From contig NZ_KB900388.1 of NCBI RefSeq assembly GCF_000378825.1, positions 3,498,426-3,562,425 on the forward strand: a stretch of 64,000 bases of DNA, read 5' to 3'. Below are positions 56,436 through 64,000 of this stretch, one piece after another. Under the pieces are notes generated by a model, which was not told where the DNA came from, did no database searches, and was given only the letters and a program-made list of their open reading frames with translations. Position numbers and translations under genes: made by a program. Source of the stretch: Salinispora vitiensis (GTDB taxonomy: Bacteria; Actinomycetota; Actinomycetes; Mycobacteriales; Micromonosporaceae). The stretch's first letter is position 1, and every line of letters starts with the position of its first letter.

Positions 56436-59400
56436 CTAGCTGCCGTGCCCACGGAGGCGGGCGAGCAGGTCGGGCAGGTCCACTCCGGGGCGGGGCGGGG
56501 CCGGTAGCTGCTCCACCAGGCGGGCGACCGTGCCGTTGGCGAGGGCGGCGCCGGCCGCGGAGCCGGTGGCGATGGTCCAGCTGATCGGGCCGAGCGGGGT
56601 GCAGCCGAAGAAGTGGCTGAGGCCGGGGGTCTGTACGACCAGTACGAGTACCCCCACCGAGCCGGCGGTGGTGAGCAGGACGCCGCGGGTGGTGCCGCCG
56701 GCCAGCAGGGTCTGGCCGAGCTGGGTGCCGATCAGCGACACCAGGGCTACCGTGCCGGCCCGACGGGGTGACGCCGCCGCCCACCGGGACAGCATCCAGC
56801 CGGCGGTGGCGCCGAGCGCGGTGGAGGTGGCGCGGACGCCGAGTTCCCGGTTGAGGGTGGCACCGAGGGAGGTGTCGGGCCCTTCCCGGAGCAGGTTCTC
56901 GCTCTGCTCCGGCGGGGGTGGCCGGACCGCCACGGCCAGGGCGGGGGCCAGGTCGGTGAGCAGGTTGACGAGCAGCAGTTGCCGGCCGTTGAGCGCGGAT
57001 CGGCCGTCAGCGGCGGCGGTGACGATGCTGAACGCGATCTCGCCGAGGTTGCCGCCGAACAGGATGCTCAGTGCGTGCCGGACCGACGACCACATGGCCC
57101 GCCCTTCGGCGAGGGTGGCGATGATGGTCTCCAGCCGGTCGTCCAGGACCACCAGGTCGGCCGCCGCGCGAGCCGCGGGGGTGCCGCGCTGTCCGAGGGC
57201 GATGCCGACGTCGGCGAGGCGGATCGCGGGTGCGTCGTTGGCGCCGTCGCCGGTCATCGCCACGGTGCGACCGCAGGTCCGGAGCACCTGGATCATCCGT
57301 ACCTTGTGGGCCGGGGTGCACCGCGCCACGACGTCGGTGGTGACCAGGCGGGCCGCCAGCGCCTCGTCGTCGAGGTCCACGAGGTCGTTGGCGGTCGCCA
57401 CCCGCTGCCCATCACCGGGGCTGATCACCGAGGCGATCGCCTCGGCGGTGGCCGGGTGGTCACCGGTGATCATGATTGTGTGCACCCCCGCCTTGCGGAT
57501 GCTCTCCACCGCCGGCGCGGCGCTAGCCCGGATCCCGTCGGCCAGCGCGAGGATGCCGACGAACGTCAGGCCCTGGACATCGCCGTCGGTGATGGACTCA
57601 TCGGACATGATCCGTTCGGCGAGGGCCAGCACCCGCTGGCCGGCCCCGGCATGCCGGAGCAGCTCCTGCTGGACCGCCGCTCGGGTCGCGTCGTCCAGCG
57701 GCACCACCCCGGCCTCGGTCCGCCGACTCTGGCAGCGAGGCAGGACGGTCTCCGGGGCACCCTTGACGCTGAGGACCAGGCCGGCATCGCAGGTGCCGAC
57801 GGTGGCGTGGTAGCCACGGGACGGTTCGAAGGGAAGCCCGCCGGCGGGACACCAGTCCTCGGCACCGGTCTGCTCCACCGTGTTGGTCTCCTGGGCCGCC
57901 CGGCGGATCGCCCGGTCGGCCTGCTCGGGAAGCTGTTCCGGGTCCTCGGCGTCCGGGGTGGCGCGCAGCGCGACCGCGAGGATCATGCGGAGGTGGTCGT
58001 CGAGCCGGTCAACGGTGGCGAACCGAGTACCGTCGCCAACTCCGGAGAGCACCAGCCGTCCCTCGGTCAGGGTGCCGGTCTTGTCGAAGCAGAGCACGTC
58101 AACGCGCCCCAACGCCTCGATCGTGCGGGGGTTACGCACCAGGGCACCGCGTTCGGCCAGCCGCCGGGCCGCCGCCAGCTGCGCGGCGCTGACCAGGAAC
58201 GGCAACCCCTCGGGCACCGACGCGACGGCCAGGTTCGCGGCCGTTGAGGCGGTCTCCGCCAGCGGTACGCCGCGCGCGACGCCGGCACCGGCGACCGCGA
58301 CGGCGGATCCGAGCGCGAGCGGTATCGCCGAGCCGGTGAGCCCGCCGAGTCGCGCTTCGACGCCGCCGCTGGGTCGGGCCTGCCGGGCGAGGCTGAGGCT
58401 GCGGCCGGCCTCCGTGTCGGTACCGGTGGCGACGACCACGGCCAACCCGTGACCGGCGGCGACGGTGGTGCCTTCGTACAGCATCGATTGGCGGTCGGCG
58501 ATGTCGGACGCGGCCACCGGTCGGTCGGTCTTGCCAACCGGCAACGACTCGCCGGTGAGCGAGGACTCGTCCGCCTCCAGCCCGGTGGCCTCGAGGATTC
58601 GGCAGTCGGCCGGTACGGCGTCACCGGGTTCCAGCATGATCACGTCGCCGGGTACCAGGTTGTCGGCGGGTAGCTGCTGTTCGGCGCCGCTCCGCCGGAC
58701 CCGGGCGGTGATCGCGGTACGGGACAGTAGCTCGGCCAGCGACCGTTCGGTGTTGCGCTGATGTACCGCCCCAACCAGGGCGGAGCCGCCGACCACCCCG
58801 CTGACCAGGGCGGCGTCGACCAGGGAGCCGAACGACGCGGAGAGCACCGCCCCGGCGGCGAGGACCGGGGTCAACGGGTTGGCCAGCTCGTCCAGGAAGG
58901 CGCGGAGCAGGGTCGGCGTCGGCCCGCCGTCGGCGACCTGGTTGGAGTGTCGGTGGCCGGCCTCCGTCGGATCCAACCCGTCGAGGCTGCTGCCCAACTC
59001 GTCGAGGACGGTTCCCACCGGCATCAGGTGCCACGGAACCGCCGTCCGCCCGGCCGGGGCCTCGGTCGGTTTGGGTAGGTGGTGGGCCCGCCACACGCCG
59101 TGGGCGAACGCCAGCGCCGCCGTACCGTTGACCGCGGCCTGGGTCCGGTCCGGGAGCTGTTCCCGGGCGGCGGTGAGCGCGGACAGCGTACCGAGACCGG
59201 CGCCCCCGAGCCCCAGCCGGATGTTCTGCCGCGTCATCCGGCGGGCCACCCCAGCTGCCTCGACCACCAGCGCGGCGACCCCGAGGTCCGTTCCGACCAG
59301 CAGGTGCGCACCCCAGGGTGGCAGCTCCTCGTCGATGGTCAGGCCGAGGCCGCAGTCGGCTGCCGCGAGCGCCCCCCGGTCACCGGAGAGCAGCATCACG

Positions 59401-60884
59401 ACCGCGCCGTCGCGTTGCAGCTGGCGTACGGTGTCGGTGAGCTGGGCACCGCCGGCGAGGACGACGTCGGCGAAGTCGTACCGGCCCGGGTCGTCGCCCG
59501 CTACCGCCAGTCGCAGCCCCGCGCGTCGAGCGGCGGCCGGCAGGAGGTCCACGCCCGGGGCCGGCTCGGCCTCGACCCGCAGCAGCGCGACGAGCCGACC
59601 GCCGTGTGCCAGGCCGAGGAGCCGGCTGCCGGAGGCGCGAAGCCGGTCGCTGTGCACGGTGTCGCCCGGGTCCGCCGCGTCCAGCCGGTCCAGCGGGCCG
59701 AGAGCCCAGCCGTCGCCGTGCTGGACCGCCGCCGGCTGATCCGGGTCGAAGAGGGCGAACGCTCGAGCACCCACCTCGCCCAACTCCGCGTCGCCCAGTG
59801 GCGCCAGGTCGCTGAGGAGGCCGCGGTCGGAGCCGAGGATCGTGGCGTCCAGCACCAGCGTGTCGATCCGGTCGAGTTCGCGGAGCGCGCGGCGGTCCAT
59901 GGCGATGACGCCGCGCCGCGCGAGCAGGCTACCGAGCTGGGCGGCGTACCCCTCCCGGCCGGCGCCGCTGGCCTTCGGCAGGGTGGCGATGCCGAGTGCG
60001 GCGGCGCGTTTCGGACCGGCCACCGGGGCTGCTGCGGCGGCGGCTGCCGCGCCCGCGTGGAGCATCCGGAGTACGTACGTCTCGGCCGGTCCATCCGGCT
60101 TCGGGCAGGGTCGTTCGGCGGGCAGGACGGGGGCGGCGGCCCGGCCCGGGGCGCCGGTGAGGCGGGGTTCGGCTGCTGTCCACGCGGCGAGTTGGGCCCG
60201 TGCCTCGCCCCACTGCACCACCCGCTGGAGGCTGTCCAGGACGATGCCGGTCCAGCCGCCCGCGAGGCCCTGCGCCACCGCCTCGGCCAGCGGGAAGAGG
60301 AGGTCGGCGCGCGGGTCGGCGCGCACTCCCCGGTCGGCGAGGGCGTGCAGCCGCGGGTGTAGGTCAATCGCGTTGAGGAGACCGGCGACCTCACCCGGCA
60401 CCGGGGTGAAGGGCAGGATCCGGGTGGCGGCGGAGAGCGTCAGACCGAGCGCGTCGGAGGCGAGGGCGCCGAGCGTACGGGGGGTGCGGGGGCCCTCCTC
60501 CGGCGGGTGCGGCGGTGGGATCTCCGGGTCCGGTTCGTGCGGGCTGACGCGTTCGGCGCGGGCCACGGTGGCGATCAGGTCGCGCAGCCTGGGCTCGGGG
60601 GAACCAACGGCGACCACCACCCGTCCCGAGGGGGCGTTCACCCGGGCCCAGCTCACCCCGGGTACGCGTTCCAGCGCCGCTTCGACCTGCCGGGCGAGCT
60701 GCTCCCCGCCGTCCTGGCAGACACCGTGTACCTCGATGTGGTGTCGGCCGTAGCGGGACCAGACCCGGCGGCGGGTCAGCCCGGTGAGCCGCGCGGCCCG
60801 GGCAGCGGCCGATCCGAGGCCGCGGGCCGTTAGCCCCATCAGCTCCGGTACGGCCGGTACGTGCACGCGGCCGAGCGGGATCAT
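56436..60884 (-). CDS. Very large P-type cation ATPase with a degenerate second P-domain (CtpI-like)
   Basis: Encodes 1482 residues. The C-terminal half is active-looking: TGES (about 777-780), PEGLP (891-895), DKTGT at about 934-938 and TGDGANDAP. The N-terminal half (about 300-570) aligns by eye with the same P-domain, yet DKTGT reads DATIL (346-350) and TGDGAND reads LSGDRGA. PEGLP places the working half nearer P2-type than CPx heavy-metal pumps. The layout resembles mycobacterial CtpI/CtpH. Ion specificity is unknown. It is divergent from two small membrane-protein genes. Confidence 0.85.
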   Translation of the reverse strand: MIPLGRVHVPAVPELMGLTARGLGSAAARAARLTGLTRRRVWSRYGRHHIEVHGVCQDGGEQLARQVEAALERVPGVSWARVNAPSGRVVVAVGSPEPRLRDLIATVARAERVSPHEPDPEIPPPHPPEEGPRTPRTLGALASDALGLTLSAATRILPFTPVPGEVAGLLNAIDLHPRLHALADRGVRADPRADLLFPLAEAVAQGLAGGWTGIVLDSLQRVVQWGEARAQLAAWTAAEPRLTGAPGRAAAPVLPAERPCPKPDGPAETYVLRMLHAGAAAAAAAAPVAGPKRAAALGIATLPKASGAGREGYAAQLGSLLARRGVIAMDRRALRELDRIDTLVLDATILGSDRGLLSDLAPLGDAELGEVGARAFALFDPDQPAAVQHGDGWALGPLDRLDAADPGDTVHSDRLRASGSRLLGLAHGGRLVALLRVEAEPAPGVDLLPAAARRAGLRLAVAGDDPGRYDFADVVLAGGAQLTDTVRQLQRDGAVVMLLSGDRGALAAADCGLGLTIDEELPPWGAHLLVGTDLGVAALVVEAAGVARRMTRQNIRLGLGGAGLGTLSALTAAREQLPDRTQAAVNGTAALAFAHGVWRAHHLPKPTEAPAGRTAVPWHLMPVGTVLDELGSSLDGLDPTEAGHRHSNQVADGGPTPTLLRAFLDELANPLTPVLAAGAVLSASFGSLVDAALVSGVVGGSALVGAVHQRNTERSLAELLSRTAITARVRRSGAEQQLPADNLVPGDVIMLEPGDAVPADCRILEATGLEADESSLTGESLPVGKTDRPVAASDIADRQSMLYEGTTVAAGHGLAVVVATGTDTEAGRSLSLARQARPSGGVEARLGGLTGSAIPLALGSAVAVAGAGVARGVPLAETASTAANLAVASVPEGLPFLVSAAQLAAARRLAERGALVRNPRTIEALGRVDVLCFDKTGTLTEGRLVLSGVGDGTRFATVDRLDDHLRMILAVALRATPDAEDPEQLPEQADRAIRRAAQETNTVEQTGAEDWCPAGGLPFEPSRGYHATVGTCDAGLVLSVKGAPETVLPRCQSRRTEAGVVPLDDATRAAVQQELLRHAGAGQRVLALAERIMSDESITDGDVQGLTFVGILALADGIRASAAPAVESIRKAGVHTIMITGDHPATAEAIASVISPGDGQRVATANDLVDLDDEALAARLVTTDVVARCTPAHKVRMIQVLRTCGRTVAMTGDGANDAPAIRLADVGIALGQRGTPAARAAADLVVLDDRLETIIATLAEGRAMWSSVRHALSILFGGNLGEIAFSIVTAAADGRSALNGRQLLLVNLLTDLAPALAVAVRPPPPEQSENLLREGPDTSLGATLNRELGVRATSTALGATAGWMLSRWAAASPRRAGTVALVSLIGTQLGQTLLAGGTTRGVLLTTAGSVGVLVLVVQTPGLSHFFGCTPLGPISWTIATGSAAGAALANGTVARLVEQLPAPPRPGVDLPDLLARLRGHGS

Positions 60885-61100
60885 CGAGGCGTACGGCGGT
60901 ACTCGTATCGGCGCGAATCCCCGGTGTCGTTCTTCCCGTACGCCATCCCGCCTCCCACGCCGTGTGTCCCGGCGGTCTGGCTTCCCGCCCGGCCGTCCGT
61001 TATGCCCCTGACCAGCGGCGAAGTTCTACCGGCCAGGCCGGCATGGCGGGCGGCGACGGTGGAACACCACGGCGGTCACCGCCTTTTCGGGGAGGTCGAG

Positions 61101-61361
61101 ATGAGTATGTTGACGCGGGATCTCAGTGGGAGTCGGGACATGGTCCGGACGTTCACCCGTCGAGTGGACGTGCCGGTACTGGGGGAGGTGGCGATCCCGC
61201 CGCCGGACAAGCTGGCGTACTACGCGGGCGTGGGTCTGCTCACTCTGTTGCAGGTCATCGAGTGGCCGGTGGCGTTGGTGGTCACCGCTGGTCACGTGCT
61301 CGCCGACCAGCATCTGTCCGGGCTGGCCAAGGGGCTTGGGGAGGCGATGGAGACCGCCTGA
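61101..61361 (+). CDS. Small membrane protein
   Basis: Encodes 86 residues. One hydrophobic stretch (YYAGVGLLTLLQVIEWPVALVVTAGHVLA) lies between a basic N-terminus and a short polar end. GGGGAGG at 61089-61095 lies 5 nt before ATG 61101. It diverges from the P-type ATPase by 216 bp, as small membrane proteins often do beside metal ATPases. No family was recognised. Confidence 0.7.
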   Translation: MSMLTRDLSGSRDMVRTFTRRVDVPVLGEVAIPPPDKLAYYAGVGLLTLLQVIEWPVALVVTAGHVLADQHLSGLAKGLGEAMETA

Positions 61362-61495
61362 CCACCTCGCCGAGCTGTACCCGGCGCCGCTCGGGTGTTC
61401 CCGGGTCGGGTCGGGTGGGTGGGCGCTGGACACGTACGGGGGAACCCCTCTGCGGCCAGCGCCGCACCCGGTTCGGACCGACCTACGGTGGCTTC

Positions 61496-61690
61496 ATGTT
61501 CGCCGTGGTCACCACCGTGATTCTGTACGTCGGAGGGTTCATCGTCCTGTACGGAGTGATCCGCCTCGCGATCCGGCACTCCCTGGAGGAGGTGGAGGTA
61601 CGTCGGATCGAGGCCCAACGGGCCGAGGAGTTGGCTGCCCACCGGGATCGGGCCCTGTTGGAGCGGAAGGGCTACGTCGCCGAGAGCTGA
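61496..61690 (+). CDS. Small single-span membrane protein
   Basis: Encodes 64 residues. The N-terminal membrane helix (FAVVTTVILYVGGFIVLYGVI) is followed by a charged helix (EEVEVRRIEAQRAEELAAHRDRALLERKGYV), probably a coiled coil on the cytoplasmic side. No ribosome site of note precedes the ATG at 61496. Function is unknown. Confidence 0.6.
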   Translation: MFAVVTTVILYVGGFIVLYGVIRLAIRHSLEEVEVRRIEAQRAEELAAHRDRALLERKGYVAES

Positions 61691-61739
61691 CCTGGTGGTA
61701 GCGGCACCCGCGCCACCGGGTAGCGGGGTTTGTCAATGT

Positions 61740-61755
61740 TGTTGCACGTGAAACA
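61740..61755. other. parS-like site with one mismatch
   Basis: TGTTGCACGTGAAACA differs from consensus TGTTTCACGTGAAACA only at the fifth base. It lies in an intergenic gap about 26 kb from oriC. ParB often tolerates one mismatch. Confidence 0.6.
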
Positions 61756-61797
61756 TCAGCGTGGTCGATGTCCGGGGCTGCCGCCGGGGGTGCGCCA

Positions 61798-62433
61798 TCA
61801 GGCCCCGGTCGTCAGGTGCCGCTGGGCCTCGGTCAGGGCGGCGAGCAGGGCTGACGAATCCTGCGCGCCGCTCACCGCGTACCGGCCGGCGAGGACGAAG
61901 GTCGGCACGCTCGTGATGCCGAGCTCCCGCGCGGTGGCCAGCCGGGCACGGACCTCGGCTACCTGCCCGTCGGAATCGAGGAAGGTGTGGGCTGCCGCGG
62001 CGTCCAGGCCGACCGCACCCGCGATCGTGGCCAGCGCCGGCCGGGAGCCGATGTCGATGCCGTCGCGGAAGTGGGCCCGGTGTAGCGCCTCGACCGTCTC
62101 GGCGGCCCGGTCCCGCTCCGCCGCCCAGGCGACCAGCCGATGCGCGTCGAAGGTGTTCGCGGCGAGCGCACGGTCGAAGTCGAACTCGATGCCGTCTCCG
62201 GCGGCGGCCCGCGTGACTTGGTCCGCCATCTGCCGCGCGCGCTCCCGGCCGCCGAACTTCGCGCCCAGCGCGTCCAGCAGCGGCAGCGGCTCGGGTACCG
62301 GCGCCGGGTCGAGCTGGAACGGTCGGTAGCTGACGGTCACGGGGCGGTCGTAGGACGCGAGTGCCCGCTCCAGTCGGCGCTTGCCCAGGTAGCACCAGGG
62401 GCAGACCAGGTCGCTGTAGATTTCGATCTCCAT
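61798..62433 (-). CDS. DsbA-family oxidoreductase (FrnE-like)
   Basis: Encodes 211 residues. A thioredoxin-fold protein with CPWC in SDLVCPWCYLGKRRLERAL and a cis-proline region SVPTFVLAGRYAVSGAQ. The FrnE or 2-hydroxychromene-isomerase-like group acts in the cytoplasm and lacks a signal peptide, as here. The ATG at 62433 is chosen because the family starts at this point. sufE lies upstream on the same strand. Confidence 0.87.
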   Translation of the reverse strand: MEIEIYSDLVCPWCYLGKRRLERALASYDRPVTVSYRPFQLDPAPVPEPLPLLDALGAKFGGRERARQMADQVTRAAAGDGIEFDFDRALAANTFDAHRLVAWAAERDRAAETVEALHRAHFRDGIDIGSRPALATIAGAVGLDAAAAHTFLDSDGQVAEVRARLATARELGITSVPTFVLAGRYAVSGAQDSSALLAALTEAQRHLTTGA

Positions 62434-62453
62434 AACCGAAGGCAACCCGGGGG

Positions 62454-62882
62454 TCAGCTCGTCTGTTCCCGGACCTGGCGTTTGAGTCGGGCCAGCACCG
62501 CGGTACCGCCCCGGATCCGCAGCGGGCTTACCGCCTGGGCCAGCCCCATCCGCTGGTACAGGTCGTCGGGGACGGCCAGCACCTGCGCCGGCCGAGCGCC
62601 GGCGAGCCCTTCGGCGAGGATCCCCGCGAAGGCGCGGGTGGTGGCGGCCTCGGGTGGGCAGTCGAAGATGGTCTCGACGCTGCCCTCCGGAGTCACGCGG
62701 GCGCGCAGGAAGAGTGCCGTCTGGCACTCCGGGACCGGCTCCAGCTCCGCGCGGCCGGGGTGCCCGGACGGCAACGGCCCGATGGCGTCGGCGTACTCCA
62801 GCAGCAGTTCCAGCACGATGTCACGGGGTGCCGTGGCGAACTCGTCCACGATCTCGACCAGCCGGGGAGGCATCTCGGGCAT
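62454..62882 (-). CDS. Cysteine desulfuration protein SufE
   Basis: Encodes 142 residues. It accepts persulphide sulphur from a cysteine desulphurase such as SufS. The key cysteine lies in PVPECQTALFL (about residue 53). The SufE frame then runs PPEAATTRAFAGILAEGLAG and LGLAQAVSPLRIRGG-like residues. It is 20 bp upstream of the DsbA-like gene, so the two may be co-transcribed. No sufS is visible in the window. Confidence 0.88.
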   Translation of the reverse strand: MPEMPPRLVEIVDEFATAPRDIVLELLLEYADAIGPLPSGHPGRAELEPVPECQTALFLRARVTPEGSVETIFDCPPEAATTRAFAGILAEGLAGARPAQVLAVPDDLYQRMGLAQAVSPLRIRGGTAVLARLKRQVREQTS

Positions 62883-62937
62883 CCCGCCAGGCTACCGGCG
62901 GGTCGCCTCGACCTCACGGCAGCGGGGCACGTCCACC

Positions 62938-63363
62938 TCATGGCATCGGGGCTTGTTCGGTGAGCTGGCCGAGCGTCGACTGGGGGTCGAGCCGCAGGGC
63001 GAGGTCACCGAGGGAGACGATTCCGACCAGTTTTCGCGCGTTGTCGCAGACCAGTACTCGCCGTACGCCCCGTTCCCGCATGAGGGCCGCCGCCTCGCCC
63101 GCGGTGCAGGTTTGTTCGATCATCACGACCTCACGGGTGACGATGGAGCCAATGGTGGTCCGGGCTGGGTCCCTCCGCTGGGCGACGGCCCGAACCACGA
63201 TGTCCCGGTCGGTGAGTACCCCGGCGAGCGTGGCGCCGTCGGTCGCGACCACGTCCCCGATGTCGGCCTCTTTCATCACCCGGGCAGCTTCGTCCAGGGT
63301 GGTCTCCAATGGCAGGTAGATGACCTGCTTCGTCATCACGTCACTGACCCGGAAACTGGTCAT
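62938..63363 (-). CDS. CBS-domain pair protein
   Basis: Encodes 141 residues, two CBS domains (about 7-65 and 74-130; VSDVMTKQVIYLPLETTLDEA, GVLTDRDIV, then TREVVMIEQTCTAGEAA, GIVSLGDLA). CBS pairs bind adenosyl ligands or nucleic acids. In actinobacteria such proteins often belong to the hypoxia-response group, but that link is not established here. AAGGAG precedes the ATG at 63363. Confidence 0.87.
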   Translation of the reverse strand: MTSFRVSDVMTKQVIYLPLETTLDEAARVMKEADIGDVVATDGATLAGVLTDRDIVVRAVAQRRDPARTTIGSIVTREVVMIEQTCTAGEAAALMRERGVRRVLVCDNARKLVGIVSLGDLALRLDPQSTLGQLTEQAPMP

Positions 63364-63528
63364 GGGACTCCTTTGGTAGCGATCCAGCCCGATCGGGACG
63401 CGGTTCCCCGTTTCTCCCTTACTACACCTACCGCTGCGGTCATCCCTTCGGCCAGAGGCTTTCGGACTCCCATACCGCCTCGATGTCACCCGGCTCCGAC
63501 CCCGGGGGCACCCAGAGAAGCACCATTG

Positions 63529-63550
63529 CTGAGAAACTATCGCTTCTCAG
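63529..63550. promoter_or_regulatory. Inverted repeat upstream of the SGNH hydrolase gene
   Basis: CTGAGAA (63529-63535) and TTCTCAG (63544-63550) form 7-bp arms with an 8-nt spacer, 59 bp before the gene start. It could be an operator. Confidence 0.35.
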
Positions 63551-63609
63551 GCAGGGCTTGCCGCTACCGGAGGCGGAGACACGGGTCCTTCCCTACCCTG
63601 GAGGGTGTA

Positions 63610-64000
63610 GTGGGCTGGCGCAGTTTTGTGGCGGTCGGGGACAGCTTCACCGAGGGCCTGAACGACACGTACCCGGATGGCGCCTTTCGGGGCTGGGCCG
63701 ACCTGGTGGCCACCCGGCTCGCCGCGGAAGCCGGGTCTGAGTTCCGGTACGCGAACCTCGCTGTTCGCGGTCGGCTTTTTCCTCGGGTGGTGGATGAGCA
63801 GGTTCCCGCCGCGTTGGCGATGCAGCCGGATCTGATCAGTTTCGCGGCGGGTGGAAACGACGTGCTGCGGCGAAGTTTCGACCCGGAGGACCTGATCGCG
63901 CGGTTCAACGACGTGGTGGGGCGGCTACGCGCGGGCGGGGCTGACGTGGTCCTGTTCCGCTTCGCCGACGTCCTGGCCCGCCTGCCCGGGCAGCGGCTGG
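63610..64000 (+). CDS. SGNH/GDSL hydrolase, truncated by the window edge
   Basis: The first 130 codons are present. Block I is GDSFTEG (Ser nucleophile near residue 12), block II lies in YANLAVRG and block III in AAGGNDVL. The C-terminal block V with catalytic Asp/His is beyond the window. Such enzymes are esterases or lipases; no signal peptide is seen. GTG at 63610 has GGAGGG at 63600-63605. Confidence 0.9.
   Translation, partial: MGWRSFVAVGDSFTEGLNDTYPDGAFRGWADLVATRLAAEAGSEFRYANLAVRGRLFPRVVDEQVPAALAMQPDLISFAAGGNDVLRRSFDPEDLIARFNDVVGRLRAGGADVVLFRFADVLARLPGQRL

Overview
The window is high-GC actinobacterial DNA spanning a chromosomal replication origin. Gene order, codon use and individual families (DUF5318, DUF397, PadR-Ino1, separate MurJ and pseudokinase genes, DLW-39, DUF3566) fit the Micromonosporaceae, most likely Salinispora or Micromonospora. 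That placement is inference; no database was searched. No phage, insertion sequence or CRISPR array was recognised.

Layout. (1) About 0.1-11.2 kb is mixed accessory or regulatory DNA: a DUF5318 zinc-ribbon protein divergent from a PadR regulator and inositol-phosphate synthase; a secreted lysozyme-like protein; a seven-bladed RCC1 surface protein with a sortase signal; a DUF397 protein; an alkyltransferase; two related alpha/beta hydrolases with a divergent TetR regulator; and an ECF sigma factor with its overlapping membrane partner. (2) About 11.2-24.4 kb is the conserved actinobacterial origin-left block: CCA-adding enzyme, murJ, membrane pseudokinase, sigM and a probable anti-sigma factor, trxB-trxA, cwlM, a GNAT protein, an aminotransferase and a Ddl-like ATP-grasp protein. 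(3) About 24.4-32.5 kb runs leftward, away from the origin: a HIT-like protein, parB, parA, rsmG, jag, yidC, yidD, rnpA, rpmH. (4) dnaA, an ~0.8 kb oriC, dnaN, gnd, recF, a DciA-like gene, gyrB, gyrA and a DUF3566 protein run rightward to 46.1 kb, followed by tRNA-Ile, a DLW-39 gene and tRNA-Ala. (5) 47-64 kb is accessory: an AraC regulator, VOC protein, lipoprotein, ECF sigma factor with a SnoaL-like tail, a double SnoaL protein, a PhzF-like protein, a FitAB toxin-antitoxin pair, ValS, Sua5, a very large P-type ATPase with two small membrane proteins, a DsbA-like protein, SufE, a CBS-pair protein and a truncated SGNH hydrolase.

How it works together. The centre is a replication and segregation locus. 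DnaA boxes fill the dnaA-dnaN gap and also occur as small satellite clusters at 14.6, 25.7, 33.0 and 42.6 kb. Four consensus parS sites lie at 25.7, 26.1, 28.1 and 28.4 kb, two of them inside parA, and a one-mismatch copy lies at 61.7 kb. Genes on both sides point away from oriC, so they are co-directional with replication. The flanking envelope genes (murJ, pseudokinase, cwlM, yidC) and redox genes (trxBA behind a SigR-like promoter) are the usual actinobacterial companions.

Most notable points: DnaA boxes bracketing a parS palindrome; DnaA boxes in front of gyrA; a P-type ATPase that carries a second, catalytically dead P-domain; a Ddl-like protein lacking expected catalytic residues; and a sortase-anchored RCC1 propeller encoded by exact 156-bp tandem units. 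No wholly new multi-gene system could be demonstrated from sequence alone.
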